Shown: positions 1 to 12,336, counted from the stretch's first letter. The stretch: DNA of 64,000 bases from Mallotus nudiflorus (GCA_947683625.1 CANTUR010000156.1:1984001-2048000), one strand, 5' to 3'. Numbers and translations are program-made. Notes: generated from the sequence alone by a model not told the origin.

Positions 1-500
1 CTTGAATTTTAAAGTATCATTTTAGTCTTCTGAGTAATAAATGTACATAAAATCTACTCCAATGCTCAGAAATGAATATGAGTACAAAATCCCTTGATGG
101 TATCCACGTTGAGTAATACGAGAAAGGCGGGGAATACTAAGAGTAGAATTGAAATAAGAGCAAGCATAATTTACTCTAATGCTAAAAAATGAGCAAGAGT
201 ATTAATGTGAACCTTTGGTGGTATCCACACTGAGTAATACAAGAATGGCGGGGGAATACTAAGAGGAGAATCGAAATAAGAGCAAGCATAATTTACTCCA
301 ATGCTAAAAAATGATCAAGAGTATTGATGTGATCCTTTGGCCATATCCAAACTGAGTAATACAAGAAAGGTGGGGGAATACTAAAAGAGGACCATGCTAA
401 AAACTATTCTATTTACTCTAATGCTCTGTAAGAGTATGAGTATTCAAAGAACCTTTCCAACAATATCCACACTAAGTAATATGAGAAAGGCAAGGGAATA
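1..500. repeat. Degenerate ~120 bp tandem repeat, four units
   Basis: Four units start near 91, 213, 333 and 452 (spacing 119-122 bp). Each carries a core reading roughly GGTATCCACACTGAGTAATA followed by AAGAAAGGCGGGGGAATACTAAG. Between cores is an A-rich stretch with 'TACTCTAATGCT'. A single reverse-complement copy of the same core lies at 9660-9745, inside the 3' noncoding part of the Athila-like element at 8053-33883, so the array is probably an amplified 3'-UTR fragment of a related retroelement. No coding potential seen. Confidence 0.75.
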
Positions 501-1039
501 CTCGGATAATGAAGGAAATCACAAAAATAACTCAAAGATTGTTTTGATACTCAGAATTTGATCTTTTTATGCTCAATTTTCATAAGTTTTATTTAGCAAA
601 TTCTCCTTAAAATTAGGTGTGGAAGTAAGCTCTTCACCTAGTCAAAGATATGCTCTCAGCATAAAATGGTTAGTGGCAATTAAATGATAGTCATGAAAAT
701 AAAAAATAGTGAGATTTGTTCAGTACATTCTATCTCATGATAAAGTAATGAATTTTCTTTTAAAATTTCAAAAAAAGAGTACCTTTTGTAATAATCATCA
801 TGTTGAACTAACTTCAACAAGTCTTTAAGAAGAATAAGTCTAGAAGAAGATAAACCTAACATGTAGAATCAACACTAGCACCAACAAGTTAATTAAGGTC
901 AGTAAGCAACAAAGGTAGTTGATCAAAGTAAATCAGTAAATAACTCAAAGATAATCAACATAAATTCTAATCAGTTAGCACAATTGATCAACATAAAATC
1001 TCAAAATACTAGTCAACATAAAGTTCTAATGTGATGTTT
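501..1039. other. AT-rich spacer, no gene seen
   Basis: Short ORFs only, no family similarity recognised. Probably further 3' noncoding sequence of the same retroelement debris that supplies the flanking repeats. Confidence 0.5.
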
Positions 1040-2660
1040 GCATTTTGCATACACTGCACTTCATTTCAATTATATGCTACACTGTAGCTATAACACAATT
1101 TTTAAATTCACCTTATTATATGCTACGAAGTAGCTATAACATAGTTTTCAAATTCACTTTTTCATATGCTACACAGTAGTTATAACAAAAATTATAAACA
1201 ATCACAACTTGCTAGACACTATACAGTAGTTATAACATAGTATCAAATCATGATTAGCTAGACATTACACATTAGTTATAGCACACTTTTAATCCAATTT
1301 GCTAGACACTATACAGTAGTTATAACACATTTCAAATCTATTTGCTAGACATTCCACAGGAATTATAGCACATTTCAAATCTTTTTTCTAGACACTTCAC
1401 ATGACCTATAGCACCATTCTCATAATTTTTTAGATGTACCACAAGACCTACAACATATTTTTCTTTAACTATACACTACACAGTAGTTGTAACATATTTT
1501 TGCTAATGTTCCATAGAAAATATAGCTTAACTTTCAATCATAGTTACTAAATTTTCCATAGGAACAATAATACAATTCGGTAGACACTATACAATAGTTA
1601 TGGCATATTTTCACTAAATGTCCCATAGGGAATATAGTGAAAATCACATCACTAGATGTCCCATAAGGAATATAGTGAAAATCACATCACTAGATGTCCT
1701 ATAGGGAATATAGTGAAAATCACGATCGCTAGACGTCTCATAGGGAATATAATGAAAATCACGATCACTAGATGTTCCTTAGGGAATATAGTGAAAATCA
1801 TGATCGCTAGATGTCCCACAGGAAATATAGTGAACATCACGATCATTAGACATCCTATAGGGAATATAGTGAAAATCACGATCATTAGACGTCCCATAGG
1901 GAATATAGTGAAAATCACTCGCTAAACATCCCGCATGGAAAATAGCAAAATGCACTGAACGTAATGGAAATTATTATTTACTATACACAGTGATTGCACC
2001 ACCACTATATGTTCCACAAGAACTATAGCCTATTTTCAAATTACACTGAACACAGTGATAACATAATCGCTATATGTTCTGCTAGAACTATAGTATGTTT
2101 TCCAAATACACTAAATGCAGTGTCAACTACTATTCATTGAACATAATGATAACATCATTGCTATATGTTCCACTAAAACTATAGCCTATTTTCAAAATAT
2201 GCTTAACACAGTGTCAATAGCTATTCAGTGAACACAATGATAGCATCATTACTATTTGTTACATTAGAACTATAGCATGTTTTCAAAATACACTAAACAC
2301 AGTGTCAATCGCTATTCACTAAACACAGAGATAGCATCATCGTTATATGTTTCACTAGAACTATGGTATGTTTTCAAAATACACTAAACGCAGTGTCAAC
2401 CATTATTCACTAAGCACAGTAACAACATCATCGCTTTATATTCCATCGAAACTATAGTCTATTTTCAAAATACACTAAACGCAGTGCAATCGCTATTCAT
2501 TAAACACAGTGATTGCATTACAACTAGAAATTCCATAGGAATTCTAGTGTTCCTTAATTGCATTCGATACTACATAGTGTTATGGCACACAGGTAAGTGT
2601 TGTAACTTTTTGTTTAGAAATTGTGCGCTTATTTATTTCGCTACAATTTGTCAAGCAAAC
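1040..2660 (+). repeat. Hairpin-forming tandem repeat array (copy A)
   Basis: Three successive repeat classes. Units of ~45 bp (1060-1450) centre on 'GCTAGACACTATACAGTAGT'. Units of ~42 bp (about 1630-1930) centre on 'CTAGATGTCCCATAGGGAAT'. Units of ~91 bp (1960-2480) contain GCTATA-T-GTTCC...GGAAC-TATAGC. All three look like variants of one imperfect palindrome, so the array is a run of more than twenty potential hairpins. It ends just before a polypurine tract (2664-2676) and an LTR-like start. Tandem repeats in the 3' UTR directly before the PPT are known in plant Tat/Ogre Ty3 elements; assignment to that lineage is inference. Confidence 0.8.
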
Positions 2661-2663
2661 AGT

Positions 2664-2676
2664 GAGAAAGGGGGGC
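2664..2676 (+). other. Polypurine tract of copy A
   Basis: GAGAAAGGGGGGC sits directly before the LTR-like start. It matches the tract at 5638-5648 in copy B, where it is followed by TGTAAGCACCCAATTTTC. A purine run followed by TG is the expected plus-strand primer site before a 3' LTR. Confidence 0.6.
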
Positions 2677-2679
2677 AAC

Positions 2680-3481
2680 CGTAAATAACCAATTTCTGGA
2701 TGGTTGAGTGTGGATTGCAATCGGGGACCTAATGATGAAAATTGATTGTGAAATTATATTTATTGGATATGATTTGTTGGTTTTTGAAATAAATTATAAC
2801 TTCTTTATTTTATTTTTTTAGGACATACCTTTAAATTTCATTTTTAATTATTTCTTTAAAAAAATTTTCAAAAGTAAAAAAAGAGAAAATTGACTCTAAG
2901 TAAACATCATAAATGTATATTTCTAATTAGAAATATAGATTTTCGATCAGAAATCCACACTTCTGACTGTCATTCCGTAATTTTTATTTATTATTATTAT
3001 TTTTTTACTTTTATACTTATTTTTTATTGGTTGTTATTTTTATTTTATTAGATAAATATATTGATAAATTTGTTTTTGATTAGATAAATAACAAAAAAAA
3101 TTATTTTATTTGATTTTTATCTTGAACATAATGTAAGGTTATAGGAGTATGTTTCTATATAATTGTCATTTTCTTTTCACAAAGGGGAGGGGGGGGGGGG
3201 GGGTTGTGCTCCTAGGGTTTTATTATTTTTCATATACTTTTTTTGATTTTTAGCCGTAAGCCATAATACACCTAGTTGGATTTTTCATGTGCTTTTCTTT
3301 AGTTCTTTGCCAAAAAATCATATTAAATAAACTAAAACCATAGAAAAATGCAACAAAAGTCACAGGCTTTCATCAATAGTGATCATCCTTATAAGGGAAA
3401 TCAATATTGCATCACATTCTCAAATCTTCTTCTCTTTCTTCTTTTATTTTGATTTTAATTTTATTTTTATATTTAATTTTC

Positions 3482-3516
<35 letters not shown>

Positions 3517-4456
3517 TTCATTCATTCATTCATTGTCTAATTTTTAATTTTTTTTATATTTTTATTCTCTTGATAGATGAGATAACATGAATTCACTATG
3601 AAGAACAAAACCTATGAAGAACCCATGAAGATCCATGGAGTACGATGGATTAAATTTTGTTTTTGAACATAGTTTTTAGGGTTTCTAGGTATTTTATTTA
3701 TTTATTTATTTATTTTTATTATATTGATTATTTTATTTTGCATTTTTATTCATTTGGCTTTTTGAGTTGTATTTAATTTTATTTTTAATTTGTAGTAAAT
3801 AATTGTAGTAGCCCCAGTAGTAGGAATAGTGGAATCCTATGTATGTATTATGTGTTTTATTTTAATTAATTGTTTAGTAAAATTAGGATTTCAATTGGGT
3901 AAATGATAAAATCAATGACATAGAAATCAAAATTAGTCAAAATTAATTATTTTGTTTATTAATAATTGGTTAATGAATTGTTTAAGGTCACTTTAACTAA
4001 GTTAGGTTTTTTATTTGTTGAATTTGTTTCTTTGTTGGATTTTACTCTATACATAAGTTTAATATTAGGTTTGGTGATTTTTTAGGCCCATAATAATGTA
4101 GGTTAATAAGCCCAATTAAATAGGTTTAATGAATTAAAATAAAATTTAGGCCAATAATTTAATTAAACCTTACGTTAGAAATAATTTAGGCTCACTAAGT
4201 TAATTTAGACATAGGCCCACCTAGGTTAATTAAAATTAATTAGACATAGCCCATTAACTTAAAGCCTTTTCTATAACTTGTAGATTTAAGATCACCTTAG
4301 AATTAAAACATGTATAACTAGGTTCAGTAATTTAAATACTTCATAATATGTAGATTTAGGCCCATTTTTAGAATTAAAATAAGTAGACTTAGGATCATAA
4401 ATTAAAATTGAATAGGAATTAGGTCCATTAATCTTTAGGATCACTTGTAAATTAAA
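2680..4456 (+). mobile_element. LTR-like block, copy A (3' truncated)
   Basis: The start (CGTAAATAACC) aligns with TGTAAGCACCC of copy B, so the terminal TG has decayed to CG. The interior is AT-rich with phrases shared with copy B, such as 'AACATAGTTTTTAGGGTTTC'. Copy A has expanded simple repeats absent from B: a G-run at about 3189-3204, (TTA)n at about 3490-3512 and (ATTC)n up to about 3534. The 3' end is cut at the duplication junction. A Tat-lineage LTR is the most likely identity. Confidence 0.55.
3180..3535. repeat. Simple repeats: G-run, (TTA)n and (ATTC)n
   Basis: A G-rich run (about 3185-3204), a (TTA/ATT)n stretch (about 3485-3512) and (ATTC)n (about 3513-3534) occur here; the homologous positions of copy B (about 6180 and 6465) are short or absent. 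The G-run length may be unreliable in any assembly. Confidence 0.85.
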
Positions 4457-5640
4457 TGTCCATAAGACATGTAGCATATTTGTCTTTAGTTATACACTAC
4501 ATAGTAGTTATAACATATTTTTGCTAAATGTTTAACATGAAATATAGTGAAACTTTCAGTCACAGTTATTAGACGTTCCACAGGAACTATAGTACAATTC
4601 GCTAGACACTATACAGTAGTTATAATATTTTTTTCACTAAACGTCCGACAAGAAATATAGTAAAAATCACATCACTAGACATCCCACAGGGAATATAGTG
4701 AAAATCATGATCATTAGACATCCCATAGGGAATATAGTGAAAATCACAATCACTAGATGTACCATAGGGAATATAATGAAAATCACAATCACTAGATGTC
4801 CTACAAGGAATATAGTAAAAATCACGATCATTAGATGTTATAAAAGGAATATAGTAAAAATCACTTGCTAAACATCTTGTAGGGAATACAGCAAAATGCA
4901 CTAAATGTCATGTCAACTACTATTTACTGAATACAATGACAACATCACCGCTATATGTTCCATAGGAACTATAGCCTGTTTTCAAATTACACTGAACACA
5001 GTGTTAACTGCTATTCACTAAACACAGTAATAGCATCATCACTATATGCTCCATTGAAACTATAGTATGTTTTCAAAATACACTCAACAATAGTGTTAAC
5101 TGCTATTCACGTAATAAAGTGATAACATCACTGCTATATGTTTCATCGAAACTATAGCCTGTTTTCAAAATACACTAAAGACAATGTTAATTGTTATTCA
5201 CTGAACACGGTGATAACATCATCGCTATATGTTCCAATGGAACTATAGCATGTTTCAAAATACACAAAACATTATGTCAGTTACTATTCACCAAACACAT
5301 TGATAACATCATCACTATATGTTGCACTAGAACTATAGCATGTTTTCAAAAAACACTAAACATAGTGTCAACTGCTATTCAATAAACATAGTGATAGCAT
5401 CACTGCTATATGTTCCACCATAACTATAGTCTATTTTCAAAATGCACTAAATGCAGTGTCAATCATTATTCACTAAACATAGTGATAGCATCACAACTAG
5501 AAATTCCACAAGAATTCTCATCTTCCTTAATCACAATCGATATTGCATAGTGTCATGGCATACAGGTAAATGTTCTAACTTTTTGTTTAGAAATTGTGTG
5601 CTTATTTACTTTGTCACAATTTGTCAAGCAAACAGTGACA
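4457..5640 (+). repeat. Hairpin-forming tandem repeat array (copy B)
   Basis: Second copy of the array. 42 bp units run from 4640 to 4890 and 91 bp units lie near 4947, 5038, 5131, 5221, 5311 and 5402. The best single hairpin is 5224-5249: arms GCTATA+GTTCCA and TGGAAC+TATAGC pair perfectly over 12 bp, with a one-base bulge and a one-base loop. Another near-perfect one is 4950-4975. Array ORFs (for example 4620-4901 minus) arise only because 42 bp is a multiple of three. Confidence 0.8.
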
Positions 5641-5652
5641 AAGGGGGGTAAT

Positions 5653-7950
5653 TGTAAGCACCCAATTTTCGGATGATCGAGTGTAGATGTGACAGAGGAT
5701 CTGATGATGAAAATTGATAGTGAAATTATATTTATTGGATCTGATTTATTGGTTTTTTAAATAAATTACAAACTTTTTTATTTTATTTTTTTAAGACTTA
5801 CCTTTAAATTTCATTTTTAATTATTTCTTTAAAAAAATTTTCAAAATTCAAAAAAAGATAAAATTAAAAAAAAAAAAGTAAGTAACCATCAAAGTTGTAG
5901 ATTTCTTATCAAAAATCTATATTTCGGGTCAGAAATATAGATTTTTGGTCAGAAATCCACACTTCCGACCAGCACTCTGCAATTTTTATTTATTATTTTT
6001 CTTTATTTTACATTTATACTTGTTTTTATTGGTTGTTATTTTTATTTTATTAGATAAATATATTGACAAATTTGTTTTTCATTAGATAAATAACAAAAAA
6101 ATTATTTTATTTGATTTTTATCCTGAACATAATGTAGGGTTACAGGAGAATGTTTCTATATATTTATCATTTTCTTTTCATAAGGGAGGCTCCTAGTGTT
6201 TTATTATTATTTTATATACTTTCTCTGAATCTTAGCCATGAGCCACAATACACCTACTTGGATTTTTCATGTGCTTTTCTTTGGTTCTTTGCTAAAAAAT
6301 TAGATCAAATAAACTAAAACCACAGACAAACATAACAAAAGCCACAGGCTTTCATCAACGGTAATCATCCTTCTGAGGTAAATCAATACAACATCTCATT
6401 CTCAAATCTTATTCTCCTTCTTTTATTTTCATTTTGATTTTATTTTTATATTTAATTTTGTTTATTATTATTGTTTTAATCATTCATTGACTAATTTTTT
6501 ATTTTTTATATTTTTATTCTCTTGATAGATGGGGTAACATGAATTCAATATGGAGAACAAAACCTATGGAGAACCCATGAAGATCCATGGATGCAATGCA
6601 CTAAATTTTGTATTTGAACATAGTTTTTAGGGTTTCTAGGTATTTTATTTATTTATTTATTTTTATTTTATTGATTGTTTTATTTTGAATTTTTATTCAC
6701 TTGTCTTTTTGAGTTGTATTTAATTTTATTTTTAATTTGTAGTAAATCATTGTAATAGCCCTAGTAGTGGGAATAATGGAATCTTGCGTATGTATTATGT
6801 GTTTTATTTCAATTAATTGGTTAGTAAAATTAGGATTTCAATTGGGTAAATTAATTAAAATCAATGACATAGAAATCAAAATTAGGGTTTTTAAAATTAA
6901 TTAGATTTAAATGAATAGAATTAGGGTTGCTTGTTAATTATTTTATTTATTAATAATTTTTTAATTAATTGTTTAAGGTCAATTTAATTGAATTAGGTTT
7001 TTTATTTGTTGAATTTGTTTTTTTTTATTGGATTTTATTATGTACACAAGCTTAATATTAGGTTTAGTGATTTTTTAGGCCCATAGTAATATAGGTTAAT
7101 AAGCCCAATTAAATAGGTTTAATTAATTAAAATAAAGTTTAGGCCCTCAATTTAATTAGACTTTAGGTTATAAATAATTTAGGCTCACCAAGTTAATTTA
7201 AACATAGGCCCACCTAGGTTAATTAAAATTAATTAGATATAGCCCATTAACTTAAAGTCTTTTCCATAACTTGTAGATTTATGATCACCTTAGATTTAAA
7301 ATATGTAGAACTAGACCCACTAATTTAAATACTTTATAATTTGTAGATTTAGGCCCATTTTTAGAATTAAAATAAGTAGACTTAGGATCATTAATTAAAA
7401 TTGAATAGGAATTAGGCCCATTATTCTTTAGGATCACTTATAAATTAAAACATGAAGATTTAGCCTATTGAATTAAAATCAATGTAGGTTAGACTAACTT
7501 AAAGATTGTGAACTTAAATGAATGCATTGTTTACATATTTTTTCATGACTAGTTTGCTTGGGGTTAATTATTTAAATAAGGGTCTATATGAAATTACATG
7601 TAAATAGAGGATAAGATATTAATTCATAAAGTAATTCTAAATGAACATAAGACTGAAAGAAGTTAGTATTCCGTATCCAGAATCTCCTGGTTGGGGTGCT
7701 AGGTTTCTTTTAAAGAATTGAGTACCACCACTTTCAATATGTCCCAATTATTACCTTGGGTGGCAACTACTCATCTCCACGGAATGTCTTTGTGATATAG
7801 TAGTGTGTTCTTTAGAGCCCTAAGCTCAAAAACAATGTTGTGGTTGCTAAAATCTTGGATGCACACGAAACCCCGCCGTGTACATGCACATAAATAAGAA
7901 AAATCCAATATCTGCGTCATAAAAGAGAACACCATTGCTGTAACACATTA
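5653..7950 (+). mobile_element. LTR-like block, copy B (probable Tat-lineage LTR)
   Basis: Begins TGTAAGCACCCAATTTTC right after the purine tract ending AAGGGGGGTAAT. It is homologous to copy A up to about 7480 and then continues to about 7950 with 'GGGTGGCAACTACTC' and 'CCCCGCCGTGTAC', phrases that recall the tail of Tat/Ogre LTRs; this is recollection, not a search result. The 3' border is not defined because no primer-binding site is recognisable before 8053. No coding capacity seen. Confidence 0.5.
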
Positions 7951-8052
7951 GAAAAAGGTAAAGTTAACTTTTACTTCTAGATTAAGAAGATCCAATAGGC
8001 CAAGCCAAATTAGACCCTTTAGTAACACTGAAGATTATCTAGTGCAAATTAT

Positions 8053-9329
8053 TGATGATTAATCTACAACTATATAGAATTGTACAAGAAGTAATTAAAT
8101 ATCGATCCCATAGAGATTGCAAATTGAGTACTATAATACTAATTATGCTTGTTTGTTTAAACCGTGAAAACATGGCATTTTAAATTAAACTAAAATTAAA
8201 CAAAAGCCATTTGAATTAAATAACAATTAATTTAAAGAGGTAGGGTTCTTATTATCTATTCAACCATTTCTTAAGATCAATTAATACCAAAGCCATACTT
8301 AACCTTAATCCATTTTAAAGGCATCTAAAGAATCATAGGCTTTCCTCTTGGACAACCCTATAATTTACCTAGTAGATTGACACCTTAGATTTACAACTCT
8401 CACTTACTAAGTATTCATTTAACTCAGTTTAAGCACCAACCCTTAATCAATATTAGTTGCTTAAATGTCTCTCAACTAATCAAGCATCTAATAGGTTATT
8501 ATTTAAATCCAAGCAACCTATCTCTCGATCAAGTTTAATTATGTAAATTCAATCAAAGGGTGATCAATCTTATAAAGATATAAAGTTCAATAACAACCAA
8601 AGCATTAAGATTAATGCTTTAGGTTTAATTGTGATAATCACATGGTTGAATTGAAATAAGAATCCTAACAAAGAACCTAGCCACTGATGATAATTATAAA
8701 AGATATATATGAAGAATAAAAGAAAATAAACATTTTCATTAATCAAAATAGAATTTAACAATATCAAAATCACAAGAGAAAACCCCCTGGAACAGCAGGT
8801 CTATTGTTCTTCAATCCTCTTGCTCAATTTCCAAAACCAACATAAATAAACACAAGTCTTTGTTCTCTCCTAAATAACAAAAAGAAAATGTAATGTAAAA
8901 ACTTAGAGAAATAACCAAAATTGATATTTTTTTTTCTGGAGGTTGCACTTAACATTAAACCCTAACCTCCTTATAAATCTCCATTAAATCACCCTCAATC
9001 AATAATTAAATCTGAAATTTCAATCAACTGACAGCAGGTCGCACAACTGTGTGTATATTACACATAACCATGCACAACTTCTTCTCCTTAATTTTCACCA
9101 ATCATCTAAAATGATCATGAGCCCCAAGCATCTTTCTTTTACTTTTTTTTACACCTATATGCACAAAAATAATCAAAAATAAAAAAATACTAAAAATAAA
9201 CATAAACACAAACCATGCACACATTCGTCCAAACTAAACAAAAACTCCACAAAAGAAACATAAATGCATCTAAAATGACACCTAATCCTAACACATTGAG
9301 TGCTCAAAATAATGCATTTCTCACACTCA
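8053..9329 (-). repeat. 3' LTR of the outer Athila-like element
   Basis: Matches 32547-33883 with scattered substitutions and small indels. On the minus strand it starts TGAGTGTGAGAAATG, directly after a purine tract reading AAAGAGGGAATTTCT, and ends ...TCATCA. It contains a motif cluster at 9037-9078 (GGTCGCACAACTGTGTGT...CCATGCAC) and a TATA-like TTTATAAGG near 8970 in element sense. Divergence from the other LTR indicates an old insertion. Confidence 0.85.
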
Positions 9330-10215
9330 AGAAATTCCCTCTTTACTTGAATATTTGCTTATCTTTAAGGAATGCTCGAATACACATATTCATTTAAAGA
9401 ATCATGCTCATTAACTTGCTTTAACTTGACTAACTACTCCAATCTTCCTTTAACAAAAAGCTTAAAAACTTAACATTAAAACAATAACCCAAGGTTAAGA
9501 ATGCATTATTACCATGTGAAGAGCATATTCTATTGAAATCATGAAAGCAAATAATTAACACACAAAAAATGGAAGCAAGTAAGAATAATTCTAGTACTTA
9601 GGGAGTTAAAAATTTAGCACATATAAGGTTAAAAACTTTTATTCATTCAAAGTCTTCCTAATCTTAGTATCCCCCACCTTTCCTACACTACTCAATGTGG
9701 ATACCTCCAAAAAGGATCATTTGGATACTCTTACTCTAAAAAAGATCACTAGAATAGAATGAGCATTTAAAGATATTCTTTTTAAATTTAGCTCCTAATG
9801 AGTGCATTTTACGCTCCATCTCATTGCTTTTTTTAAAGAAAATAAACCAAAACACTAAGGTCAGACTTAAATTCCTACTTATAAACATTTTTCTCAAATA
9901 TCAAGCATTTAAATTCATTTAGTTAATATAAAAGTAAGCATTAAGTTCATTAAAATGTAAAAATTCCTAACATAAATCACTCTCATAAGTTAAAAGAGTC
10001 CAAACAAATCATTAAAAAAAGATTAAAGCATTTCTTCAAGAAAACTAAAACTAATGAGCAAGATTCTATATATGAATATGTTGTAAAAATTCATGTTTGA
10101 GAGTAATGCATGATCAACACAAAAATTAAACCAGACATGCATGACTCTTAAAGTAAAACAAACATACAAATAAGAATAGAAAATAAAACAAATAACAACT
10201 AAAGAATAGTGTACT
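9330..10215 (-). other. 3' noncoding region and polypurine tract of the outer element
   Basis: No coding sequence recognised. The purine tract (complement of 9330-9345) abuts the LTR. At 9660-9745 is one copy of the repeat core that is tandemly amplified at 1-500; in element sense it includes GGAAAGGTGGGGGATACTAA, which resembles a second purine tract. Confidence 0.6.
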
Positions 10216-11456
10216 TCCCTCATTCTAATGAACTTGGTGGAGAAGTTAAATAAGTGATAACAATGGCTTTTATTGCCTCATTAATCATCTTAGACCTTTT
10301 GCTTTCAGGGAGTATATGGAAGATTTTATCAATTTGGGCTTGGAACCTTATAGCCCTTTATTCACTATGCCTCTCAAAATTTTTCATATGATTAGACAAA
10401 TCCATGATCATGTTCCCAATCCTATTATGTCTATTAGCTCTTTGATCTTGTTCATGATTCCTTCTCTCCATTATTTTGTGTTCTCTCTTTTTTTTACTCA
10501 ATTCTTACTTTCATTAGTTTCTTCCTCTATTAAGCTAGGAGGCAAAAGGACTTTACTATGTTGCATTGCCACTTATTGCAACAATAGCATCTCCTTGATG
10601 TGACATCGTGAAAATCATTAAACTCTATAATGATTTTAGCTCGAACAAGGTAGTTTTATTTATGGATTTAGCTTCTAATGGGTCCAATTGGTGTTTGGAA
10701 AATTTGGATGGAGCAAAATGCAATGCCAAACTAGTGACAATATGCCCCATTGACAAAATGCTTTCTTAACCACACAACATGCCACATAGAACATAAAACA
10801 AAGCATGTGCTACATACTTTTTATGTTAGTTTTCAAGCACTATAACACAAATAACTCATCAGGAGAAACCCTAGTGCTATCTTTTCTTTTAAAAATTATG
10901 TGTGTCATGAATTTATGCAAAATTAAATATGAGTGATCTAGAATCAAACCACCAGTCATTACATGACCCTTACTAACTCTATCACTTCTAGTGATTTTAT
11001 GCCAAAAACTACTTATATTATAATCCACTGGAAGTTGACAAACACCTCCTTTAGGAAACCAAAGATATTATATATGACTTCATAATTAAAATAATACTCT
11101 TACCCAAAGTACCTATAAGAAAAAACCATTTGATTTGTATAAAGAATCTTAAATGTTGTCTAAAATTCTATAGTTAGCTCAAAGAATAAATCATATTAGG
11201 CTATAGCCAATTTAGACCACCCAATGTTGTTGTAAAAAACATCTATGGTTCCCTTAATCCCCATGTTAAAAAGTACTTTATCATTAAAATATTTTGGCTT
11301 ACTAAAATTTATTTTGACTAAAGAGCAGAATCTCCTACCTTCCTTTTTAGAATAAATGACAAAGAAAGCTTCATAATCATTCCTTATGTCTTTCGACTTA
11401 CCCTTGCCATCACTAAGCCTCCTTCCTTGATATAAAGTTTTTGTTCTAGTCATCAT
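10216..11456 (-). pseudogene. Second third-ORF of the outer element (Athila-ORF-like), decayed
   Basis: Read on the minus strand from an ATG at 11456. The N-terminal part (11196-11456) contains an 'FSKPKYFND...IGWSKLA' region equivalent to the start of the third ORFs at 12337-15075, 23735-24975 and 45002-46167. After several stops, 10840-11028 encodes 'SSFWHKITRSDRVSKG...HKFMTHIIF...PDELFVL', the pattern I associate with the Athila ORF family. Downstream, around 10216-10560, is a charged, probably coiled-coil tail. Function of this class is unknown; an env-like or accessory role has been proposed for it. It is a diverged paralogue of the neighbouring third ORF, so the element carried two. Confidence 0.65.
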
Positions 11457-11906
11457 AACAATGTTAGTACAAAAATAAAATAAGACAAGAAAATGAAAAT
11501 AACAAAAACAAAAACAAAAACAAAAGAAAAGAAAATAAGGGTTTAAAGAAGAAAAGGAATATGGGATACAAAGGATTTTATTCCTAAAATAAAAAGGAAA
11601 AGAAATAAATTTAAAATTTTATACAAAAAGGAAAATAAAATCATCAAGTCAAAATTTCCTTAATCAAATAGGAATTAGGAATTAAAATGGAAGTTAAGCT
11701 CACAAAAAATCCCAATTTAAAAAGGAAACATAAATCAAAATAAAATAAAATCAATAATAAAAAATAAAATAGGAAACAAACAAACAAATTAAAAATTAAA
11801 AATTTGAAAAGTTTTGATTCCTCCCCTATACTTAAAATGTGCAATTTCTTTATTGCATGAACAGTGCACCAAAAAGAGAGAATAGGAAAAATTCATGTTG
11901 CCAAGG
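11457..11906 (-). other. Spacer upstream of the second third-ORF
   Basis: A-rich and poor in coding signals. In element sense a TATA-like TGTATAAAATT lies near 11615-11627. Small ORFs here (for example 11644-11844 minus) are low-complexity hydrophobic translations of AT-rich DNA and are not annotated as genes. Confidence 0.4.
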
Positions 11907-12007
11907 GTCATCAAGTCACACGACTGTGTGACCTAGTAATGCAAAATTCTAGCATTGTAAGGCACCTGGTCGTGTGCTGAAAATGCATGGCCATTTGACC
12001 TGATTAC
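11907..12007 (-). promoter_or_regulatory. LTR-like palindromic motif cluster before the second third-ORF
   Basis: Contains a perfect inverted repeat, GTCACAC-GACT-GTGTGAC (11915-11932), and then GGTCGTGTGCTG and GCATGGCCATTTGACC. The outer element's LTRs carry the same kind of text: GGTCACAAGCCCGTGTGT then GCATGGTCGTGCAT at 33552-33591. The position, between the two third ORFs, suggests a duplicated promoter or enhancer segment. Function is inferred. Confidence 0.45.
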
Positions 12008-12336
12008 AAAAAGTGCTCTTTTATGCTTTGATAAAATTGCATTGATGCTCTTTTTATTATCTCATCAGAACCTATTTTTATCATAAGGCACATTACAAGG
12101 ATTATATATGCAATGCAATAATATAAGAGAGAAATTAATTCAAAAAAAATAACATTAATAAAATAAAAATCTCTAAACAACTTAAACAAAAACAAATTGA
12201 AACACTCTAACCAAACATAACAAAACATAACTTAAGAACACATTGTTCCATAAAACACAAAACTAAAAACAACTTAAAACAAACATTAAATAAACATTGT
12301 TCAAGCTAGAACCAAATAACATTAAAAACAAAGGCT

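Larger units (their letters stand above)
1433..7480. repeat. Tandem duplication of a ~3.02 kb segment (1433-4456 and 4457-7480)
   Basis: The two halves align over their whole length: repeat array, polypurine tract, LTR-like block and its AT-rich interior. Paired landmarks are 1475/4489 (tail of the 45 bp repeats), 2698/5673 (just inside the LTR-like block) and 4435/7440 ('CTTTAGGATCACTT'). At about 4456 copy A stops inside the LTR-like block and switches abruptly into the array of copy B, with no primer-binding site between them. This fits a segmental tandem duplication better than a normal LTR-internal-LTR element. Confidence 0.8.

Noticed and set aside
1656..1925. Repetitive 89-residue ORF (and antisense 1682-1918, and 4620-4901 minus)
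   Set aside because: The 42 bp repeat unit is a multiple of three, so any frame without stops stays open; sequence is the hairpin repeat, on both strands.
1040..2480. CRISPR-like array of palindromic repeats
   Set aside because: Units are directly adjacent variants without unique spacers, and the context is plant retrotransposon DNA.
10316..10603. 95-residue plus-strand ORF
   Set aside because: Antisense to the coiled-coil tail of the minus-strand third ORF.
12004..12228. Hydrophobic 74-residue minus ORF (also 11644-11844) as membrane proteins
   Set aside because: F/I/L/Y-rich translations expected from AT-rich DNA; no family signature or start context.
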